A stretch of DNA of 64,000 bases, taken from positions 15,245,958-15,309,957 of the forward strand of contig NC_082694.2 in assembly GCF_949987515.2 (NCBI RefSeq). The letters run 5' to 3'. The stretch is from Delphinus delphis (lineage: Eukaryota > Chordata > Mammalia > Artiodactyla > Delphinidae). Within the stretch, counting starts at the first letter, position 1, and every line of letters starts with the position of its first letter. A program made the position numbers and the translations under genes. Below are positions 45,167-55,985 of the stretch, piece after piece. Under the pieces are notes generated by a model. That model worked only from the letters and a program-made list of their open reading frames with translations. It did no database searches and was not told the origin of the DNA.

Positions 45167-46269
45167 CCTTGTAATTTTTTCTTGATAGCTGGGCATGATG
45201 TAATGGGTAAATGGATCAGTTGTAAACAGGACTTTAGTGATGTGCTGACAAGTATAAGGAAAGGGGCAGCATTCTATATAGTCCTATGATTAGATCTCAG
45301 TCTTTTGGTGAGCCTACGTCTCTGGACTATGAACTTCACAGTGTTTTCAGTTTTTTTCTGCCCCTTAGGTGGGACAGGAAGAGTAGAGTGGGCTGGAATT
45401 GGGTATTTCCCTTCCTCCAGGTCAGTTAGATTTCTGATAAAACCCAGCAGGTTAGGCTTTGGTTAACTAGTTTCTTCTAAGGGCAGACCTTGTTAAGAAG
45501 AACAGAGTGTCTTGTATATTTAAAAGTAGTTCCTCCCCCGTCCCACACCCTGCTCAGAGCACAAGGGGATTTTTTTTTCTTGATATTTACTGTGAGAACA
45601 GGGTAGGGCTCCTAGAGATAAAACTCACAAAGCACACTCTTGCCCCTCCACCCATAATTTTTAACTCTCAAATTTGTCCAGCAATTCATCAATTATAAGT
45701 TTGCCCTGTCCCACGCTGCTTCCTGCATAGACTTCTGCTCTGGTATGTTGTGATTCTCTTTAACCACTTATCTGTTTCTCCAACTTGGGGACCAGAAGTT
45801 TCTCCTGTGACCTTACTTCTCTCACAGATCTAAAAAGAATTGTTAATTTTTCAGTTTGTCCAGCTTTTTACTTGCTGTTAGGATGGAGTGGTGACTTCCA
45901 AGCTCCTTATATGCAGAAACTGGAAATCGCTCTCTATATTTGGAAGATGTGTTAGTAGATATTTGCAAGTCTGGAATTATTAAATCTTCCTGTGAAATAA
46001 ATTTTGTATCAATATGTGTAACTCTTCATAACTAGTAATATTTTAAACCTTAAAGTCTATTTCATTTATGATCAGTCTAGCTGCCCCAGCTTTCTTTCAA
46101 TAGAATTTGCCTGATATATCATTTTCCATGCTTTTAATTTCAACCTTTATTATTCTTATGTTTTACCCTTGAGCTTAAAGACAACATATAGCTGTAATAT
46201 AAAAAGAATCAAGCTGTTAATCTTTGTCTTTCAACTGGAGATTTTTGCCCATTTACATTTATTACAGAT

Positions 46270-46393
46270 TAAAAAAATTTTTTTTTGGCCATCTTGCATG
46301 GCATGTGGGATCTTAGTTCCCAACCAGGGATCGAACCAGCACTCCCTGCAGTGGAAGTGTGGAGTCTTAACCACTGGACTGCCAGGGAAGTCC
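46270..46393 (-). mobile_element. Short CHR-type SINE
   Basis: TGGCATGTGGGATCTTAGTT through CAGGGAAGTCC. Perfect TTATTACAGAT at 46259-46269 and 46394-46404. Confidence 0.93.
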
Positions 46394-46482
46394 TTATTAC
46401 AGATATATTTGAATGAATTTTCTTTTCTCCTTTTATGCTATTTATGTTACTTTTATTTTTTCTTATTTTCCATCCTTTTCTT

Positions 46483-48491
46483 TTTTACATCTTTATTGGA
46501 TTATAATTGCTTTACAATGGTGTGTTAGTTTCTGCTTTATAACAAAGTGAATCAGTTATACATATACATATGTTCCCATATCTCTTCCCTCTTGTGTCTC
46601 CCTCCCTCCCACCCTCCCTATCCCACCCCTCTAGGTGGTCAGAAAGCAATGAGCTGATCTCCCTGTACTATGCAGCTGCTTCCCACTAGCTATCTACCTT
46701 ACATTTGGTAGTGTATATATGTCCATGCCTCTCTCTCGCTTTGTCACAGCTTACTCTTCCCCCTCCCCATATCCTCAAGTCCATTCTCTAGTAGGTCTCT
46801 GTCTTTATTCCTGTCTTACCCCTAGGTTCTTCATGACATTTTTTTTCTTAAATTCCATATATATGTGTTAGCATACGGTATTTGTCTTTCTCTTTCTGAC
46901 TTACTTCACTCTGTATGACAGACTCTAGGTCCATCCACCTCATTACAAATAGCTCAATTTTGTTTCTTTTTATGGCTGGGTAATATTCCATTGTATATAT
47001 GTGCCACATCTTCTTTATCCATTCATCCGATGATGGACACTTAGGTTGTTTCCATGTCCTGGCTATTGTAAATAGAGCTGCAATGAACATTTTGGTACAT
47101 GACTCTTTTTGAATTATGGTTTTCTCAGGGTATATGCCCAGTAGTGGGATTGCTGGGTCATCTGGTAGTTCTATTTGTAGTTTTTTAAGGAACCTCCATA
47201 CTGTTCTCCATAGTGGCTGTACCAATTCACATTCCCACCAGCAGTGCAAGAGTGTTCCCTTTTCTCCACACCCTCTCCAGCATTTATTGTTTCTAGATTT
47301 TTTTTTTTTCTTTTTTGCGGTACACGGGCCTCTCACTGCTGCGGCCTCTTCCGTTGCGGAGCACAGGCTCCGGACGCACAGGCTCAGCGATGGCTCACGG
47401 ACCCAGCCGCTCCACAACATGTGGGATCTTCCCGGACCGGGTCACGAACCCATGTCTCCTGCATCGGCAGGCGGACTCTCAACCACTGCACCACCAGGGA
47501 AGCCCCTGTTTCTAGATTTTTTGAAGATGGCCATTCTGACTGGTGTGAGATGATATCTCATTGTAGTTTTGATTTGCATTTCTCTAATGATTAATGATGT
47601 TGAGCATTCTTTCATGTGTTTGTTGGCAGTCCGTATATCTTCTTTGGAGAAATGTCTATTTAGGTCTTCTGCCCATTTTTGGACTGGGTTGTTTGTTTTT
47701 TTGATATTGAGCTGCATGAGCTGCTTATAAATTTTGGAGATTAATCCTTTGTCAGTTGCTTCATTTGCAAGTATTTTCTCCCATTCTGAGAGTTGTCTTT
47801 TGGTCTTGTTTATGGTTTCCTTTGCTGTGCAAAAGCTTTGAAGTTTCATTAGGTCCCATTTGTTTATTTTTGTTTTTAATTTCTATTTCTCTAGGAGGTG
47901 GGTCAAAAAGGATCTTGCTGTGATTTATGTCATAGAGTGTTCTGCCTATGTTTTCCTCTAGGAGTTTGATAGTGTCTTGCCTTACATTTAGGTCTTTAAT
48001 CCATTTTGAGCTTATTTTTGTGTATGGTGTTAGGGAGTGATCTAATCTCATACTTTTACATGTACCAGTCCAGTTTTCCCAGCACCACTTATTGAAGAGG
48101 CTGTCCTTTCTCCACTGTACATTCCTGCCTCCTTTATCAAAGATAAGGTGACCATATGTGCGTGGGTTTATCTCTGGGCTTTCTATCCTGTTCCATTGAT
48201 CTATCTTTCTGTTTTTGTGCCAGTACCATACTGTCTTGATTACTGTAGCTTTGTAGTATAGTCTGAAGTCAGGGAGTCTGATTCCTCCAGCTCTGTTTTT
48301 CGTTCTCAAGATTGCTTTGGCTATTTGGGGTCTTTTGTGTTTCCATACAAATTGTGAAATATTTTGTTCTAGTTCTGTGAAAAATGCCAGTGGTAGTTTG
48401 ATAGGGATTGCATTGAATCTGTAGATTGCTTTGGGTAGTAGAGTCATTTTCACAATGTTGATTCTTCCAATCCAAGAACATGGTATATCTC
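46483..48491 (-). mobile_element. Younger 5'-truncated L1, ORF2 C-terminal half and 3' UTR
   Basis: ORF2 C-terminal protein sequence is well preserved: [40 protein letters not shown] and [17 protein letters not shown], ending YRMLTHIYGI at 46848. A frameshift lies near 47.8 kb and a SINE at 47304-47506 interrupts the frame. Imperfect flanks TCCATCCTTTTCTT and TCCATCCTTTCTT mark the insertion into an older L1. The sequence is closer to intact L1 than the neighbouring fragments. Confidence 0.88.
47304..47506 (-). mobile_element. Young CHR-2-like SINE inside L1 ORF2
   Basis: T-rich tail, GCGGTACACGGGCC, body with a small deletion (CAGCGATGGC) and CACCAGGGAAGCC head. Perfect 16-bp TGTTTCTAGATTTTTT at 47288-47303 and 47507-47522, within the coding part of the younger L1. 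Confidence 0.94.
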
Positions 48492-48505
48492 TCCATCCTT
48501 TCTTG

Positions 48506-49633
48506 ACTCCACTTTAACTGATTGGATTTTTCCCTCTCTTTCCATTTGTTTTTCTTACTATTTTTTAAATGGCTATTTGAGAAATTTTAACACAAATATT
48601 TAACAAAGTCCAAAGTTAGTATGCATGCTAGTTTGGGTTGCCTCAGAAGCAGAACTTGAGGTAAGAATTTGGGTAAAATAGTTTATTGGGGAGATGGCTT
48701 GAGTAAACACTGATAAAGGAAAAGGGAGATGAGACAGGGAAGGGAAGGACACTAATCAAGGGTCTCTATTTTTGTTACCAACGTGGCCAACTAGAGCTAA
48801 ACCCCAATAGGAAGCTCAAGGAGACAGTGTAGAATGTGTGCCAAGGAATGCAGGAGCTGGAGTATTTATCAGCTAACTCCTATCAGTTCCTAGTTGAGGG
48901 CTTCTTTTGGAGACATTAATTCCTCAGCACTTCCAGCTTGTCCTGCCCATGTACAGGGGAGCTGTAATGTCCAGAAGAAGCCCTCAGGAAAAGGTTTAAA
49001 TGTTTCCAGTTATAAGTTAAGCTAGAGTCCAGAAATGGTAAAGCCCAAGGCTATACAGGCAAGACATTGATAGCACCTGCACAGTTACTATCTTTACCTT
49101 CCTTCCCAAAATACAAAGGCCTTAGAATGCTTTAACTCAAACTACTCTCTCCCAAATTATATGCTATCGCTGTCCAGAATTTTAGTTCTTTTTAACCACA
49201 CAAATTAGAGATGACGATGATGATGATTTTACATGGTCGAGTGTGTATTTAGATTTCTCCATATGGTTATAATTTTTATTGCTCATTTTTCATTTCTAAC
49301 ACCTTTGATTGTTCTTCTGAGGTCGTTTTTATTTTTCCTGAAGTATATCTTCTGAACTTCTATCAGTCAAGGGTCTGTGGGTATAAGTCCTGTCTGAAAT
49401 GTCTTTATTTTGCTCTTGTTTTCAAATGAGAATTTCCCCGGATATAAAATTCTACACTGACAGTTATTTTCTCTTCATGTTTTGAAGATATCATTGAACT
49501 GTTTATTGGCCTCTGTTTGTGTATTGAGAAGAGAACTGAATTCCCAATTCAGTTTGTCATTCTTGAATTTAGTCACATGACCACACCTAGCTATAAGTGA
49601 GGCTGGGAATTACAGAACTTTAGTAGGTTGAAT
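48506..49633. other. Old L1-like and other repeat remnants
   Basis: Reverse old-L1 text appears at about 49240-49540 (AATGAGAATTTCCCCGGATA, TTGTCATTCTTGAATTTAG). A repeat-like segment starts near 48645 (CAGAAGCAGAACTTGAGG, ATAGTTTATTGGGGAG). No gene supported. Confidence 0.45.
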
Positions 49634-49646
49634 TACCTTCCCATTT
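49634..49646. repeat. Target-site duplication, 3' side of the BTBD9 retrocopy
   Basis: TACCTTCCCATTT recurs exactly at 53778-53790. Read in the retrocopy's orientation, the 5' junction is ATTT/AAATGG, close to the L1 endonuclease preference TT/AAAA. The degenerate tail (CAAA)n AAAAAG CAAATAAATAAATA occupies 49647-49683. Confidence 0.9.
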
Positions 49647-50441
49647 ATTTATTTATTTGCTTTTTTGTTTGTTTGTTTGTTTGACTAGCAGAAAGACAAC
49701 CTTCCTGTTTAATCATGCAGTTTGAAGATATCCTACTATTCCAATACTGATAAATCACTCACAGCTATGTCACACTAGGAGGAAACAGCTGACCCACTGG
49801 CTCTTTGTACACCCAAGATGAATGTGTCTTTAAGACAGAAAGGACCCCCAGTCGGCCCCACCCCCTCCTCCAAGCAGTGTGTGCAGAGGACCTGATCACA
49901 ACAGCCAGCCAAGGGGAGAACTCTGGGAATTAGCAAAAACCGGACACAATCTCATCAAGTTAACACAGGGTGGTTAGCACTGGGTTGGAAATTACTCAGA
50001 CACACAGAGCCAGATCAAGTGACAACTGTCAGATGAGATCGTTTCAGTGAGGATTAAGAGGTAAGCTTCTTAGAACTGATTTTTTTTTTCCAATCCCTGG
50101 CTGAGTATTATGGTCTGGGGAGAAAACAGCAACCACTGATCACCACCGTGCGTGTGGGAAAGGCCCACTTTTGCATTCCTGACACCAACTGGCAGGAAGG
50201 CTGACTCCACAGGGCTCCACTAACCTGTGGCAAGTCAAGGACAAGTCCAGCCCAACCAGAATTTGGTATACATTCATCTATCTGTACTTCTGAACATTAA
50301 ATTAGCTGGTGGAATAATCACTATTTCCTGTCAACCTCCCAAATTTAAAGGCTGGATACATTTCAGGAATGACAGGTTAATAACTTGGCAGTTCAAGTGA
50401 TTATTAACTCCAGTGTCCACAGATTGATTTGCTTATTGTGT

Positions 50442-50627
50442 TTTGTTTTGTTTTGTTTTGTGGCCTCTCCCGTTGCGGAGCAGAGGCTCCGGACGCGCAG
50501 GCTCAGCGGCCATGGCTCACGGGCCCAGCCGCTCCGCAGCATGCGGGACCCTCCCAGACCGGGGCACGAACCCGCGTCCCCCGCCTCGGCAGGCGGACTC
50601 TCAACCACTGCGCCACCAGGGAAGCCC
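50442..50627 (-). mobile_element. CHR-2-like SINE inside the BTBD9 retrocopy 3' UTR
   Basis: (TTTTG)n tail, GGCCTCTCCCGTTGCGGAGC body starting slightly inside the usual tail end, and GCCACCAGGGAAGCCC head. GCTTATTGTG at 50431-50440 and 50628-50637. Confidence 0.92.
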
Positions 50628-51412
50628 GCTTATTGTGTATTTTGTTGAACTTCCTCAAAGGATTTTCCTTGTCAGACCAGGTGCCATGATTAACGGCATC
50701 TGTGCCTCATTTAGGAGACGCGCACCATATTTCTCAGCTCTACCCCACGCTCAACCGTTCAGAACTAAGGAAGGAAAATTACAGCATCAAAAGGGATTAA
50801 AACAAGCGATTTGCTGTTGGAGCCTTTCAAAAAGATCTGGAACACCTATGATTCAGCAAATGGAGAATAACTTTAAGAAATAAAAAATCATTTAGTTGCC
50901 AGGGCAATGTGCTCCATAAAAGGAAACACTCTATGGAAACCCATTTCCTAAAGGGTACCTCCAGGTAATGAAGGTTTAATATATGCTCTTCCATTCCCGT
51001 GTTCATATGCCATTTTTATATTCCGACTCGGGCCTGTCTACTACTTCTTTCCATGCCCTTTGTGGGGTTAGATTAGAGAGGTAGGGTGTTAATAGGGGAC
51101 TTGATGAAGATTGAAGACCCACTTTCTCCCCCTGGAGACCAGCCTGATTTGAACAAATCGAGGAGAACAAAGCAGCCCTTCTGTGTCCTTGGAAGGAAAC
51201 CTGTTCTGTGTCCGTTTCTGCAGCCAGGTCTGCTCCTCCCAGGGAGGGATGGGGGGTCGTCCACAGGGATCCCGGCTCGGGGAGGACACGGTTCCTGCGC
51301 CATCTGGGCCCACCCGAGTCACTCCACACGTGCACCACCTTCATCGGTGCTGCTGGATGGCTGAGTAGGAGTTGGAGCCTGGGCTGGAAGGCAGTGAGTT
51401 GCCGCTGGGGGC

Positions 51413-52594
51413 CTACAGGACGTGCAGGTTGAGCTGTTGACTGGCCAGGCTGGTGTCCCCTGTCCCCAATTCCTCACTGTTTTCCTCCTTCTGGCTGCTC
51501 TGCTGCTCAGGACACTCAAAGTGGACATAGCGGAACACCTTGTTTGCGGTGTTGTGTGTTCCAACGATTCGGATGAAGGAAGTTGGCTGTCTTTCAAAAG
51601 TTACTGATTGCCAGGATTTGCAGGTGACTTTAGTTCTTTCGGCTACCGTGGTCCACTGCTGCTGGTTGGTGGAAACCTCAACATAATAGCTGTAGCTCTG
51701 ATCTTCACAGTCCCACAGTAATAACCACATTGACCCGATCATGTATGGCTGTGACAGTTGAACCCCGATTGTACCACTTCCCAGCTGATGACATGTATAG
51801 CCAGAATCCCAATCAGAGCTCTTGGTGTCCTCGTTCAGCAAGGTATTTTGGCCCCTACTGACCCCTTCAATCACACTGGCACAATCAGCAATTGTTGCAA
51901 CGTTCTCCATGGGCACTATTAGCCCCTCCTCCAGAGTGAAGGTTTTGTTTGTAAACATACGTTCAAGAGCCACAATGTGAAAACTCTTATTCACTGTGTT
52001 GTGAGTCCCAACTATCTGAATATACCTGTTGACGTGGGCTGGAAGATATAACTTTTGCCAAGAACGACCCAGATATTGTGAACGATCAATTACCCTGATC
52101 CAATCAAGTTCATCCATTGACACTTCAATGGAATATGAATGAGACCGGCTATCTCGGTCCAACAGGAATATCCGAATATGATTGCTAATGGATGGCTGAC
52201 ACGGCTTAATCTCGAAGCCAGAACGGCCGTCATTATCAGTCAGATGCCTAGAAAATCCATGATCCAAATCATAATCTTGGGTGTCACCATCTGATAAGAC
52301 AGACTTCATCTGCCCTTTTTCCATCTGGGCTGCATACTTCATAGTTGCAATGTCCTCTTCTGGTATGAGCATGCCTCTATAATTGAGGTCCATGTCCCGG
52401 CTCTCTGATTGAACTTTAATAGTATCTGGAACGGCATCAGGGGACAACAGTCCCAAAGGCCTCACATCATTCAGAAGTTCAGTGAGGCTCATCAAAGGCA
52501 AACACACAGCCTGCATGATTTCAGCATGATTCTCCTTTGAATTATGCTTACACAAGTTTAACAAGGCTAGGAAAATATCTTTTTCGGGAGCTGC
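51413..52594 (-). pseudogene. BTBD9: Open stretch of the BTBD9 retrocopy: end of BACK plus both discoidin-like domains
   Basis: About 395 consecutive codons remain open here. They run from the SFAAPEKDIFLALLN segment through the BACK C-terminus, a linker, discoidin-like domain 1 (around 52330-51930) and domain 2 (around 51850-51520), to a TAG that replaces a parental codon shortly after QQSSQKEENSEE. The frame continues upstream into antisense SINE sequence, giving an apparent 464-codon frame that starts with [10 protein letters not shown] at 52807; those first ~70 residues are SINE, not BTBD9. Many substitutions are visible against the BTBD9 sequence I remember, for example KYAAQMEKGQMKS and VQLSQPYMIGSMW. 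No promoter or translated start can be supported. Chance survival in a fairly young retrocopy is the simplest reading. Confidence 0.85.
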
Positions 52595-52601
52595 AAATGA
52601 A

Positions 52602-52607
<6 letters not shown>

Positions 52608-52636
<29 letters not shown>

Positions 52637-52827
52637 GATACGCGTGCCCCTCGCTGTTGTGGCCTCTCCCGTTGCGGAGCACAGGCTCCGGACGCGCAGG
52701 CCCAGCGGCCATGGCTCACGGGCCCAGCCTCTCTGCGGCATGTGGGATCCTCCCGGACCGGGGCACGAACCCGTGTCCCCTGCATCGGCAGGCGGACTCT
52801 CAACCACTGTGCCACCAGGGAAGCCCC
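52608..52827 (-). mobile_element. Young CHR-2-like SINE inside BTBD9 retrocopy coding sequence
   Basis: Poly-T, GCGATACGCGTGCC, GC-rich body, CACCAGGGAAGCCCC. Perfect AAATGAATCTTTT duplication at 52595-52607 and 52828-52840 splits the codons for KDSFAAPEKD. Confidence 0.95.
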
Positions 52828-53098
52828 AAATGAATCTTTTAATACGACGTTTAAAAGTGCTGTTTTAGAAAGGGAGAGGAAGGCTTGGCTTGAGAACACC
52901 TCCTGAACATTTCTGTCCACAAATATGCTGCACATGCAAGTTAACTTGGGAAGTGAGTAGAGACTGGAAACATCAAAAGTCATACAGACATTCTGCATGT
53001 TAAGTATGGTGCAGAGGTACTCAGAGGTAGAGTCCTCCAGCTCTGGAAATCCATATTATAGCCAGGCTCAAAAAGTCTAGCAGCACCTCCTCCTTCTT

Positions 53099-53310
53099 TT
53101 TTTTTTTTTTTTTTTTTTGCTGTACGCGGGCCTCTCACTGTTGTGGCCTTTCCCGTTGCGGAGCACAGGCTCCGGATGCACAGGCTCAGCAGCCATGGCT
53201 CACGGGCCCAGCCGCTCCGCGGCATGTGGGATCTTCCCAGACCGGGGCACGAACCCGTGTCCCCTGCATCGGCAGGCGGACTCTCAACCACTGCGCCACC
53301 AGGGAAGCCC
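53099..53310 (-). mobile_element. Young CHR-2-like SINE inside BTBD9 retrocopy coding sequence
   Basis: Poly-T, GCTGTACGCGGGCC, GC-rich body, CACCAGGGAAGCCC. ACCTCCTCCTTCTT (53085-53098) and ACCTCTTCCTTCTT (53311-53324) flank it; it breaks the region between BTB and BACK. Confidence 0.95.
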
Positions 53311-53639
53311 ACCTCTTCCTTCTTATCTGTCAGCCTCGCCTGCCTAGTGTATTGAATAGATATGTGGAAGTAGCATTGCGACTTCTGCAGTGGTGTCCTG
53401 GAGAGGGATTTTGACTTCAGGCTGAGATTGTCACATTCCACCATATAGTAATGCTCCAAAATATTGGCACCTGACTGCTAAAATTACCCTGTGGGCAAGA
53501 AAACATTTCTTTTCCACAACAAATGTGACATGGCCATATTCTTCCCCAATCAACAGGGCACAAATATTTTCAGAAATATGTGCACATGGTCAATTTCCCC
53601 CACTTCAGCAAAGCGGCAAAGAGGGTGGCTGTTACTCAT

Positions 53640-53777
53640 CTTGTAGAACAGTTGATAGTCGTGGATCCCCACAATGTTCCTCTGAGACCTCACCGCCCTC
53701 ACAGACGCCTCTTCCACCCATTCCGCACCCCCATCGTAGCCACGGCCCCCTCCTCCACCGTCCTCGCCGCCCCTGCC
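53640..53777 (-). other. 5' UTR of the BTBD9 retrocopy
   Basis: A 138-bp GC-rich segment lies between the 5' target duplication and the ATG. Read on the minus strand it begins GGCAGGGGCGGCGAGG. Its base composition contrasts with the AT-rich surroundings, as expected for a copied CpG-island 5' UTR. It shows that reverse transcription reached close to the parental transcription start. Confidence 0.8.
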
Positions 53778-53790
53778 TACCTTCCCATTT
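53778..53790. repeat. Target-site duplication, 5' side of the BTBD9 retrocopy
   Basis: Exact 13-bp partner of 49634-49646. The sequence outside the two copies (AAT... versus CCTGCC...) differs, so the repeat is local to the junctions. Confidence 0.9.
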
Positions 53791-54744
53791 AAATTTGTGG
53801 TTCTGACATAAGGAAAAGGAGGACAACGGCTCCTGGCATAGGCAAGTAGCAAATCTCTATCACAGTCTGTCTTTTGGCTGTTAAACATCCGTTTTATACT
53901 CCCTTCCCACATCTAGAACACACTCATCTTCCAAAAGAGAAACCTCAGATGTCTCACCCTCTGACATCTAGCTCGAAGTCCTTCTTTTCAGGCTCAGATG
54001 TGACTCTTCATGTTCCAGTGACCTATAAACTAAATGACAACCCATCTGCTAAACAACGATTGAGAATAGGTTTTAGTGGTTAAAACTCTCATTCAAAAAA
54101 AGGGGGGAATGGGCAGCATGCAGCCGTCACTTGTCTGTAGCAATCACCAAGTGCAGTTGAGTAGGATAGCGGAGACCTCCAGCCCTGGCAGTAGGGTCCG
54201 CTGCCTGGTTCACTGCCAAGTTCTCTGGGTCTTTTATCTCATCACCCCACTGCTTTATAGCCCATGGTTTCCTTTCTCAAGGTCCAAGGTGGCTTCTGGA
54301 GCTCCAGCCCTCACACCTATGTACCAGTCAGTTGGATGGTACAAGGAAGGGAGAGACGCTATAGGACATAAAGGTCCTTTGTGGCTGTGGCTCAGTTTCT
54401 TCCCTGTCTCTCATCCTCCATGGCTGCATCTCTGTGGGCACTGGAAGGTCTGCTTCTCGGAGCCTCACTGTCTTCAGTCTGCTTCTGCTGGTGCAGGCTT
54501 GGGGTTCACAGTGTACTTTGGAGTGGGTTGAATTAACTCTCACAGGTTATATCAGGCCAGTCTTGGGATTTTTTTGGCAGTAAAGTTCCATTGAAAACTT
54601 AGTAGGCTTCCAGACTTTTTTGCTTTCACTTGGAACCAAGATTGTTTCTTTTAAGCCTGAAGACCATCATCTTTCAGTTACTGTCTCTGTGCTGTCCATC
54701 CTTCTCCCTTTGAAATACTCTATTTCATGGCTTCCAAGGCACAA
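53791..54744. other. No supported feature
   Basis: Flank of the BTBD9 retrocopy's 5' side. A 151-codon frame (54076-54531) shows no recognisable family. No promoter is evident that would drive the retrocopy. Confidence 0.45.
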
Positions 54745-55270
54745 ATTTCTTTCTTTTCAGTTTTATTGAAATGTAACATATTTACATAAAAGGGTGCAAT
54801 TTACAGTATACAGCTTGACAAATTTTCACAAACTGATCAACCCTATGTGACCGACACTCAGCTCAAAAAACAGAACACTACCCGGAGTATAAACCTTCTA
54901 GCTACTACTTGCCTCAAGGGTAACCACTATCCTGACTTCTAACATCATAGATTTGCTTTGTTTTGCCTACTTTTAAATTTATAAAAATTATATATAAATG
55001 AAATAATCAATATATGATTTTGTGTCTGGATTGTGTTGTTCAAAGCCCTAAATGTGGGTATCAACCATATTATTTTGTGTGGCCATAATTTGTTTATTCT
55101 TATTGTTGTGTAGTATTCCACTGTATGAATATACCAGGTTATTAATCTATTCCACTACTGATAGGCATTTTGAGGTAGTCACCAGTTTGGAGCTAGTACA
55201 AATAGTGCTGCTATGAATATCCTTGTATTTATATTTCAGTGAATTTATATACATGTGTCTGTTAGGTATT
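54745..55270 (-). mobile_element. Old LINE 3'-end fragment
   Basis: TTTTATTGAAATGTAACATA, CAAACTGATCAACCC, then GTAGTATTCCACTGTATGAA and AATAGTGCTGCTATGAATAT. This is the reverse of an old L1 or HAL1-type 3' end. Confidence 0.65.
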
Positions 55271-55272
55271 GT

Positions 55273-55985
55273 CTCAGTTACCTATGGCTGCATGACAGTC
55301 TCATTTTAGTATACTCATTGATTCTGTGGGTAAGGAATTTGGATAAGATACAGAAGGTACAATTTGTACTCTAATCTACCTTGTCTGGGGCCTCAGCTAG
55401 GAAAACACAAATGGCTGGGGGTGATTCAATGGCCAGGGGCTGGAATCTTGTGGGGACTTCTTCCCTCACTTATCTGGTGTCTGGGCTGGGATAACTCAAA
55501 GACTGGGCTAAACTGGAACTAGACTTCAGGGTACTTGTCCACAGTCTTTCCATGTGGCTGAGGCTTCCTTACAGCATGGGGGCCTCATGTAGTCAGACTT
55601 CTTACCTGGAGACTGGGAGCTCTAAGAGAAAGTATTCCAGCAATTGAAATGGAAGCTGTAAGACCTTTTATGATCTGGCTTCAAAAGTCACACAGTGTCA
55701 GGACTTCCCTGGTGGTCCAGTGGGTAAGACTCTGTGCTCCCAATGCAGGGAGCCCGGGTTCGATCCCTGGTTGGGGAACTAGATCTCACATGCATGCCGC
55801 AACTAAGAAGTCCAAGTGACGCAACTAAAGATCCCGCACGCCACAACAAAAATCCCACTTGCCGCAACTAAGATCCGGTGCAGCCTAAATAAATAAATAT
55901 TTTTTTAAAAAGTCACAGTGTCACCAACACCACACTTTATTGGTCAAAACAGTCATAAACCCTCCGTGATTCAAAGGCAGTGGAT
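55273..55985. repeat. Old interspersed repeat, unassigned, split by a SINE
   Basis: ATTCTGTGGGTAAGGAATTT, TGGGCTGGGATAACTCAAAG, TCCATGTGGCTGAGGCTTCC and, beyond the SINE, TTTATTGGTCAAAACAGTCA have the feel of a common old mammalian repeat. Family not recalled. Confidence 0.45.
55701..55906 (+). mobile_element. CHR-1-like SINE
   Basis: GGACTTCCCTGGTGGTCCAG head, GGTTCGATCCCTGG, three CGCAACTAAG-type units and an AAATAAATAAA tail. Flanks AAAAGTCACACAGTGTCA and AAAAGTCACAGTGTCA. Confidence 0.92.

Larger units (their letters stand above)
41010..46482 (-). mobile_element. Old L1 block, antisense, several fragments
   Basis: Reverse ORF2 text recurs: TGGCTTCTTTCACTTAG (42204), TTTGCATTTCCCTGATGAC (42502), a readable segment at 43050-43448 (FLRKGKRIANIILKENKVGE, IDQRNRIESPKIDHINIVNW), then CTGGGTCTGGTGCC and CTGTCTGATAATTCCAAC further on. 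Frames are broken throughout. Three SINEs and a 61-bp L1 fragment lie within it. Confidence 0.7.
49647..53777 (-). pseudogene. BTBD9: BTBD9 processed retropseudogene (full-length retrocopy)
   Basis: Intronless copy of the mRNA for BTBD9, a BTB/BACK protein with two C-terminal F5/8 type C (discoidin-like) domains; the parent gene has several exons. The ATG is at 53639-53637 (first residues MSNSHPL) and the parental stop position is 51343-51341. After removing two SINEs and their duplicated targets, about 1840 bp of coding sequence remain, matching 612 codons plus stop. Order: 5' UTR 53777-53640, BTB, BACK, SINE-interrupted middle, two discoidin-like repeats (both contain RIVGTHNT or QIVGTHNT), 3' UTR, ATTAAA at 49713-49708 (minus), then a tail rich in CAAA. 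A 13-bp direct repeat, TACCTTCCCATTT, lies at 49634-49646 and 53778-53790 and brackets the whole unit. Lesions: a 1-bp deletion near codon 23, a 2-bp loss just beyond the 53.1-kb SINE, TAG at 51415-51413 24 codons before the parental stop, and three SINE insertions. Identification rests on remembered family sequence and is strong. Confidence 0.95.

Noticed and set aside
51413..52807. A 464-codon intact protein-coding gene
   Set aside because: The first ~70 codons are antisense SINE, the rest is a fragment of a BTBD9 retrocopy whose upstream coding sequence is frameshifted and interrupted, and no promoter is visible.
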